Assembly (NCBI GenBank): GCA_018857735.1
Contig: JABMCL010001960.1
Span: 609,501 to 673,500, forward strand
Direction of reading: 5' to 3'
Source of the DNA: Alviniconcha marisindica
Lineage: Eukaryota > Mollusca > Gastropoda > Provannidae
DNA length: 64,000 bases
The notes under the pieces: model-generated
Seen by the model: the letters and a program-made list of their open reading frames with translations, nothing else
Database searches by the model: none
Told to the model about the DNA's origin: nothing
Part shown: in pieces, positions 57,657-64,000 of the stretch
Numbering within the stretch: position 1 is the first letter of the stretch
How the letters are laid out: the number at the start of each line of letters is the position of its first letter
Made by a program: the position numbers and the translations under genes

Positions 57657-57912
57657 ATTATTAAACCGATAATGCAATGTTCCAAGCGGTGAATGAACAA
57701 TATTTCGGCCGTTATACGGCACGTATTTTGTGTTTAGCTATGTAGTCCTACACTAATAATTATTCTTCCACCACATGCACACAATCATTGACTTTGACAG
57801 CTTACAAAAGAGAAAACCGAACGCATGCATAAATTAACTGGATCATACGTTTTGTACTAAGGCTGACATATCTTGGAACACACGCAGTAGTTCTTTGTTA
57901 TCACGCTCGGCT

Positions 57913-58086
57913 TTAGTTGACCATGGGGTCGACCACAGCCTTGATCCAAGCTTTACAAGCTTTCAGCCTTGTTTTTGGCTTCGGAAGCGGCTAGAATGTG
58001 ACACCTGCACATTTGTCAGGGTATCGTTCGTCTGACTTACACTGGCCATAGCAACAATTTCGTTTTCCTGGTTTCTTTCCTGCCAT
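57913..58086 (-). pseudogene. THAP-like zinc-finger N-terminus with premature stop
   Basis: ATG at 58086 gives MAGKKPGKRNCCYGQCKSDE and then RYPDKCAGVTF, stopped by TAG (57993-57991). Beyond the stop the same frame continues PLPKPKTRLKACKAWIKAVV to a second stop (57915-57913). The C-x3-C start, the PLPKPK stretch and the WIKA motif fit the C2CH zinc finger of THAP-like, transposon-associated proteins. The second Cys/His pair is not visible. Only one exon is present. Confidence 0.55.
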
Positions 58087-58246
58087 GTCGAACACTGCCA
58101 ACTGACCACTTGCAGTGTCTGGCACGAAAGCTTGCCAGGCCATTTCAGGCCTTGTCAAAACACGTGGGCACCTCATTATGCTGCGGCACGCGATTGGCTG
58201 AAATCTAAGGATGTGTCTGCTTTGACTGACAGGAGTGGAGTCGTCT

Positions 58247-58630
58247 ATTCAACTAACTGCTATCTCTTTCTGGGTCCCCGAGACAAGGCTGCGCCTCCCA
58301 CAAGTCAACAAATAAACAAATCCCCTCCGAAGCGAGTGAAGAACCTAGCGACACCGTCATCCATTTTTATGTTTATTTCTTCCTCATCCACAGGATCCGA
58401 TCAGCCAATCAGAGGCAATGTTCGTCGAATAGGGCGAATGTTCCCAGAACATGTTGAGCAAAGCTTTTTGGACCCCGAATGTAGCTTCGTCGCAGTTCGA
58501 CGCGGAATACTCCCAACTAGGTTCGCGAAGAAAAGTTCGGCGCCCGATTAAGAACCAACCAGGTTCGACGAATACTTCCAACTAGGTTCGCGAACAAAAA
58601 CATTCGCCCAATTAAGAACGGGCTTTAGTA
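58247..58630 (+). repeat. Composite repeat copy 2, right module
   Basis: Matches 53466-53815 (gacaaggctgcgcctcccac; gggcgaatgttcccagaaca; ttccaactaggttcgcgaac) and ends aagaacgggcttt, where DIRS text begins. Confidence 0.8.
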
Positions 58631-58639
58631 GCATCCTGG

Positions 58640-60330
58640 ATGTGGACCCCCCTCAGTTTGTTCACCACCGTCGGAACCAGGGTCGGGGGTGGGAACGCGT
58701 AGAGGAGTGAGAATGTCTACGGCTGGACCAGAGCGTCCACTGCGTGAAGATCCGAGTTGTCCCGGGACATATACCTGTTCAGCTGGGCCGTCGAGCTGGA
58801 GGCGAACAGGTCTATGTCCGGTGTCCCGAACAGGCTGAAGATCCTTTGTACCGTCCTGGGACACATGAACCACTCTGTCACCCTCCTGCGTGACAGGGCG
58901 TCCGCCACCGTGTTCCCCATTCCCCCCCCCCCCCCCCCCCCCCCCCCACGTAGACCGGCATCAGCTTGATCCGTTGTCTCTGACACCAGAGGAGAATGCG
59001 GCAGGCTAGACATGATAGCCGAGGCGACCTGGTTCCCCCCTTCCTTCGCCAGATACGTTACTGACTGTTGTCGTGTTGTCATCTGTACGCACACGGATTT
59101 GCCCTTCACGCGGTGCAGAAACGTCAACAGAGCGTTCTGTACTGCCAGCATCTCCAGATAACTGATGTGGTGACGTTTCTCCTCCGTCGACCACTGTCCG
59201 CTGGCCGCAGAGAGGGACTGAAGACTGGCCCCCATCCCGTGCCCGACGCATCTGTCGCCATCATAACATCGGCCGCCGGTCGCCTGAGGGGGCGAGGCGT
59301 GTGTTGCAGGCACTGCCAGAACTCCAGGTTGACTCTGGCTTCCGAGTGGAGCGGAACCTGTTTGCCCATATCTCCCGGGTGTTTGTACACACTCGTCAGA
59401 GCTGTCTGTAGTTCCCTCGTGTGCAGACGGGCGAGAGGCACAGCGTATAATGCAAAAGTCACTTTGCCGAAGGTCAGTAGGCGTCTGGCGGTGGTGGAGG
59501 GGCGGGCCAACGACTCGGCCAGAGTTTGTATTTCCTCTCTTTTCCTGAGGGAGGCTGACTGACAGATCCTGTGTGTCCCACTGGAAACCTAAATACGTGA
59601 AGCATTGTCTCGGTGTTGAGGGTGAACCCTAAACTTTGGAGGAGCCTGACGGTTCGTCGCCTGCTGATCCCAGCCATAGCCCTGCTTCTGGCGAGTATTA
59701 GTACGTCGTCCAGGTAAAAAAACTACATGAATGCCGCGGGAACGTAGGTAGTGTGCTGTTGGTTTGGTCACACGCGTGAAGGTCCTGGGGCTGGAAAACA
59801 GGCCAAACGGGAGACACCTGTAGCGGTATGCCTGGCCCCGCCAGATAAACTGTAGGAAGCGCCTGTGCCTGAGGTGCACTGGGATGTGAAAGTAGGCGTC
59901 CTTCAGGTCGAGGCACACTGCCCAGCCGTTGTGTTGGACCAACTGGAACACGTCTTTCAACGATGTCATTTGGAAGTGGGGGCAGCGTATGAATCGGCTG
60001 AGGGGTTTTAGGTTGATGACCGGTCTCAGCTCTTTGGGGAGAGAAAGACCTTGCTGACTAAAAACCCGGGTGAACGAAGGCTCTTTTCTATGGCGCCTTT
60101 GCTCAGGAGATCCTGCAGTATGGACGAAGAGGTCTTCGTCCATTAGGTGGGAATTCCGAGGTCCTAGTTTTGTTTCCATAGCTCCGGCCATTGAGGAAGC
60201 CATGTTGGGTGGTTTGGAGAGGAACTCGAGCAGGTAACCTCCGCCGACGGTCTGAATGACAAAGGGGCTGTCCGTCAGCTCCTGCCAGGCAGGGAGATGG
60301 AGCGCTAAGCTGCCCGCTCTTGTCACCCTG
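58640..60330 (-). pseudogene. DIRS-type reverse transcriptase and RNase H, broken
   Basis: From 60326 leftward: RPVINLKPLSRFI, AVCLDLKDAYFHIPVHLRHR and FIWRGQAYRYRCLPFGLFSS (RT). After a frameshift in an A/T homopolymer (59716-59722) the YLDD catalytic box is in another frame (59717-59706). RNase H follows: MMATDASGTGWG (59510-59124), then ISYLEMLAVQNALL, NTVADALSR and DIDLFASSSTAQLNRYMSRD (59313-58717). A poly-C/G run (58923-58947) interrupts it. The element copies RNA to DNA; this one is dead. Truncated at right by a SINE and at left by the composite repeat. Confidence 0.85.
58923..58947. repeat. Poly-C tract inside DIRS RNase H
   Basis: Run of about 24 C (encoding Gly on the - strand). 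Confidence 0.95.
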
Positions 60331-60334
60331 GGGG

Positions 60335-60660
60335 CCGTGGTGTAGTCAGGCTTTCTGGTTAAACTTTGGTAAGCGGAAGGACCTCGGTTCGATACCGCTT
60401 CGGCTCTCCTTTCTCTTCAGAAAGGTTGTGGTTTGTGGACACTGTCTTGTGACTTTGTCCATCACTTCCTACTGAAACATTAAATGGCTCTCATCGCTGC
60501 CCATCTTAATGCAGCAATCATTCTGGTGGTGACAGTGTAGCGATAGGTATATAATCTCCCTCTTCCCCCATCTCCATACCCCCTTCCCCCCCCTTCTCCC
60601 CGTCCCTAATAAGCCTTGCGGTTTCTGTGGACGTTAAGCACAATGTTTACTTTACTTACA
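60335..60660 (+). repeat. tRNA-derived SINE, head partly altered
   Basis: Head keeps ggtaagcggaaggacctcgg and ggttcgataccgcttcggct; the rest equals the family, ending acgttaagcacaatgtttac. Inserted at the 5' side of the DIRS RT. Confidence 0.85.
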
Positions 60661-61404
60661 GGTCAGTCCGACCGTCTCTTTGACCGAAAGCTCGATACTT
60701 CAGTTGCAACTGAATAACAATATTAGTACTGTATTCATCCCAGTGGGTATTATATATTAACGCACAACGAAGAATTGAACTGCACTTATCTCAATAATCA
60801 AAAAAGAGCTATGAATGGGTCTGACCCGTACCGGCGAAGCAGTCCGCCGCCGAAGTAGTCAACCCCTTTCAATCGTACCCCGACAGTATGAACTTTTAAA
60901 ACGCCCGCCAAGTGCTGATAGCTAATGTCTGGCTTTACTCAACTTGTGCAGTTGCGGATGTGAATGACCAGAACTGAAGGGTGATTATTTGTTGAAGTTT
61001 TTCAGTACTGTTCTTGCCTGTCGTGACCGTGAGACAGTGTGCAAGCAAATTATATGCGGTGAAGTGTAAAAGAAAAAAAGAAAAGGAAAAAAAGGAAAAA
61101 TAATTGTTGTGGCGTTATGCTTAGATCCGGAAGACCTTAAACAGAGTAAATATGACGATGAAAAAAGAAGAAGAAGAAAATGACAGAGAGAGATCTTGTA
61201 AAGAGCCTACTGACTGCATCAGCCCTCCCCCAACTTGAGCTGATTTTTGGCGGGTTCAGTCACAGTGTTAAACAGAGAGCAGACGGATTTGTCAAAAATC
61301 TGATCGTGGTGGGGACCATTATTACGCTGGTTGCCTAGGTCAAACACGTATTTCGCTACCAGAGTTGCTCATCATAGACTACCGGCACATGGTGGTGAAA
61401 CAGC
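60661..61404. other. Unassigned spacer
   Basis: No gene or clear repeat. An A-rich stretch lies at 61066-61110. Confidence 0.5.
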
Positions 61405-61715
61405 AGTGAACTTGGTGTTTAACGTCCACAAAAACCATAAGGCTTATTAGGGACAGGAAGAAGGGGGTGTGGAGGCGTGGGAAGAGGGAGATTATATACC
61501 TATTGCTACACTCACCACCAGAATGACTCCTACATTAAGATGAGCAGTGATGAGAGCCATTTTAATATTTCATTAATTATGAGGGACAACCTCACAAGAC
61601 AGTGTCCACAAACCACAACCTTTTTGATGAGAAAGGAGAGTCAAAGCGGAATCAAACCGAGGCCGTCCTTCTGCTTACCAGCCTAACGCCTTACTGCTAG
61701 GCCAAACCGGTTCAC
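61405..61715 (-). repeat. tRNA-derived SINE (- strand)
   Basis: Left end has the reverse tail (tgtttaacgtccacaaaaac), right end the reverse tRNA-like head (gctaggccaaaccggttcac). More diverged than the other copies. 61716-62165 is unassigned. Confidence 0.8.
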
Positions 61716-62170
61716 TCATAATGGTGAGATGGTGATGTTGGGCTTAATGTCCTCAGATGTCTGGCTGACATATTAGGGACAAAGTAATGGTGAAAGGATA
61801 TCAGCCCAATCCTAGCGAAAGAAACCCACTATCTAGGTGGTAGACTCTGCTTGCATGGGAATACTCTCGGCTAACACACCTAAGAAGCTCCAAATGAAGG
61901 TAGACGTGTATTCAGAAAAAGTGGAATAAAGCTCTGTCATTAATTAGCAGCACATTTCGATCATTTTAGAAGGTTTTGTTTTTTTTTTTAATGCTGATTT
62001 TAGAAAGTTTGAGAGTACTTTCAACAAAGAAAAGTAACTCCAAGTACAAATACTCCATCTTTGACCTATGGATCCATGAGGGATGCATGAAAGTGTTAGA
62101 CTGGAAAAAATAGCCCCAGAGGTGTTCAGGCATATTTTAGTGCGACCCGTGGGACCCTCGAGACGTGAGT

Positions 62171-63690
62171 TTAGTGCGTCCTTTTCAGTTCTAGTGCGTA
62201 AGGGTTAAGCTTCAGTTTGTTGCTTTGCATCCATGACAAAGTATCGCTTATACAGGACTGAATGTTGGACTGAGCAGAAGTAAAATCGCTAGGTGGTGCA
62301 CTGTCTGAGCCGGATTTCTGTGTCATCAGCGTACTTGTGATAGTCACAGCTGTGACATGATACGACATCAGACAGGGGTTGTGAGTACAGGGTGAATAAT
62401 ACAGGTCCGAGGACCGATCCCTGAGGAACACCAAAGAAAAGGGGTACTGGTGTGGACATCAAACCGTCAACCATAACAGACTGCGTCCTATCACTTAGGT
62501 ATGTGTCAAACCTAGACAGTGCTACTCCCGAGATTCCAAAAGCGCTCTCAGGTCGTCTTAACAGGATGGCATGGTCAAGGGTGTTAAAAGCAGCACCCAG
62601 ATCCAACAGTGCAAGCATCGACACACGTTTGTGATCAGACTTAGTAAGGGGGTCTTCTAGTACACTCAAAACAATAGTTTCGGTACTGTGATATTTTCTG
62701 TACGCAGACTGTCGAATTTCGAGTAAGCTGTTTGCGAGACTGCAGTTGAAGAACTACCCTCTCTAGTATCTTCGAAACGAATGAGGAGATTTGAGATTGG
62801 TCTGAAGTTTCTTAAATCATTAACATCAAGACCCGGTTTCTTCAGTATGGGTGTCTGACGAGAGCCTGCTTTAACCCAGACGGGACAGTGCCGGTGGACA
62901 AAGAAACACTGACAATCCTTCTGACAAGGGGGACTATGTCATGCAGACACTGCTTATTAAGAGATGGGGTCGAGGTACAACTTTTCGTTGGTGACTGAGA
63001 AATGAGTCTACAGATCAGCTTTTTTGTCACAGGTTCAAACATGGACAACTGAGGTCCATCGAACTTAAAAAATGATGGTGGGTCATGGGGACAAGAGTCA
63101 AGGTCTTCACGGATCCGCTTGATCTTGATCACGAAAAACTGAGTCACAAAACCGCTGTGGCAGGTCTGAAACGGGAATGTTCGATGGCAGAGAGGTAGTC
63201 TTTGCTTTGCCGAGCAGTTCGTTAGACTACCACAGCAAAAAGCTGCTTAGTGGTAGAGCAGATGTATCTTGCTGCTGTAATGAATTAAGTTTCCTGGCGT
63301 CCCGCATGCATCTCTTCACGGTGGCCCACTCTTTGACGAAGATTTTCCTGTGGACAGTCAGGCGAATTGACCCCCAACGACACTCTGCCTGTCGTCTTCC
63401 TCTGCGTCCCTCTCTGATCTCATTAGTCAACCACGGGGCTGAGCGTCGGTGGCTGACGCAGCGGGTGACCACAGGGGCGTGGCGGTCCATGGCTGCACTA
63501 AGACCAGTACTGTAGCTATCCACAAGGTCTCTGTCGGGACACTGACTGTAGCGATCTGCGAAACACTTGACGTCCGTCTGGAAATCAGGAAGAGACAGCC
63601 TTGGTATTTCGAGATTTGACAGTACGCTTTGCTTTGCTTGGTGCTGTGATCATCAACTGACATAGAAGGCTCTTGTGGTCGGAGAGGCCG
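62171..63690 (-). pseudogene. CR1/L2-like LINE ORF2, RT part
   Basis: From 63663 leftward: the post-endonuclease linker (HRRSAPWLTNEIREGRRGRR, 63523-63227), then 63147-62842 and RT 62669-62171. The RT has LLDLGAAFNTLDHAILLRR, FFGVPQGSVLGPVLFTLYSQ and YADDTEI, the catalytic box, then WMQSNKLKLN. Frames are shifted between the pieces, so it is inactive. The end toward 61900 would be its 3' end. Clade CR1/L2 is inferred from the box style. Confidence 0.75.
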
Positions 63691-63904
63691 GGCATGTCAA
63701 GATTCAAGATTGTTTTATTATCTCATTCGAGAAATTAAAACGTGGCTGAACATTAACCACATCACAGTACACAATAACATATTTTAGAACTCAAAGAACA
63801 GTTACTGAAAATACAAATAATTTACACACATACACACTGACACACGTCCTCTCGCTCCAGCACGAGACAACTCACATCTGAGAGAACTACAGGAACGTCA
63901 GCGA
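63691..63904. other. Insert within the LINE endonuclease
   Basis: tcaagattcaagattgtttt, then AT-rich text and a CA-rich stretch (63818-63850). It lies between endonuclease and linker text of the CR1/L2-like LINE, so it probably belongs to an insertion. Confidence 0.4.
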
Positions 63905-64000
63905 CTTAGTTATGTCAAACCGTGGTCACTGAGCATAGTCTTGAGGTGATTCACCTGGGTATCATTGTAATGAAAGTTAAAATCGCCAAGCAGTCACTGT
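63905..64000 (-). pseudogene. CR1/L2-like LINE endonuclease piece at window edge
   Basis: On the - strand from the right edge the text has the GDFNFH-type endonuclease stretch followed by TQVNHLKTMLSDHG, with a shift near the edge. It continues outside the window. Confidence 0.5.

Larger units (their letters stand above)
56046..58246. mobile_element. 2.2-kb inserted element with short terminal inverted repeats
   Basis: Comparison with the intact copy (53461-53472) shows that 2201 bp was inserted at gggtaAT|tcaac. AT is present on both sides (56044-56045 and 58247-58248). The ends start agaccactccac and, on the other strand, agacgactccac: 11 of 12 match. Inside are a hairpin-like gcccgcctattttaaaatag / gacgggcttt stretch near 56188, GT microsatellites and a THAP-like exon on the - strand. 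It resembles a DNA transposon, but the superfamily was not recognised. Confidence 0.65.

Noticed and set aside
58625..58969. Separate Gly-rich or Pro-rich genes
   Set aside because: They are the DIRS RNase H reading frame and its complement across a poly-C run.

Overview
The window is animal nuclear DNA. It has split genes with GT/AG introns, low coding density, long microsatellites and a heavy load of fragmented transposable elements (I/Nimb-like, L1/Tx1-like and CR1/L2-like LINEs, a DIRS-type element, Penelope, mariner and piggyBac pieces, tRNA-derived SINEs). This TE mix and the SINE style suggest a mollusc, probably a marine gastropod. That taxonomic call is inference; nothing here fixes the species.

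Only two intact protein genes could be supported. Both are flavin-containing monooxygenases (FMOs) of six coding exons with identical intron positions and phases. FMO-A is on the + strand (1100-13825, 535 aa). FMO-B is on the - strand (52496-30645, 533 aa). They are convergent (tail to tail), about 16.8 kb apart. Each has the FAD-binding GxGxxG-type motif, the FMO signature FxGxxxHxxxY, the NADPH GxGxSG motif, the ATGY motif and a hydrophobic C-terminal anchor, so both look able to encode working ER enzymes. Exons 1, 2, 4 and the middle of exon 6 are 96-99% identical in DNA between the copies, while exon 3 (about 63% protein identity), exon 5 and the C-terminus have diverged and the flanking introns do not match.

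Layout. 1-428: 27-bp minisatellite. 429-1099: FMO-A upstream region. 1100-13825: FMO-A; its introns hold tRNA-bearing repeats (intron 1), two unrecognised ORF remnants (intron 3) and a minisatellite built from copies of the exon-5 splice acceptor (end of intron 4). 13826-30644: inter-gene TE graveyard with SINEs, an I/Nimb-like LINE on the - strand in two pieces, and an L1-like LINE on the - strand (30.3 to 22.4 kb) split by piggyBac and other insertions. 30645-52496: FMO-B with TE-rich introns (two mariner remnants, a LINE 3' part, a Penelope endonuclease piece, a 273-bp foldback, long microsatellites). 52.5-60.7 kb: GC-richer nested repeats, including a broken DIRS element (RT/RNase H and tyrosine recombinase), two copies of a composite repeat, and a 2.2-kb inserted element carrying a THAP-like zinc-finger remnant whose empty site is visible in the other copy. 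60.3-64.0 kb: SINEs and a CR1/L2-like LINE running off the right edge.

The two FMOs do not form a pathway with other genes here. They are a duplicated detoxification-type gene pair embedded in repeats.
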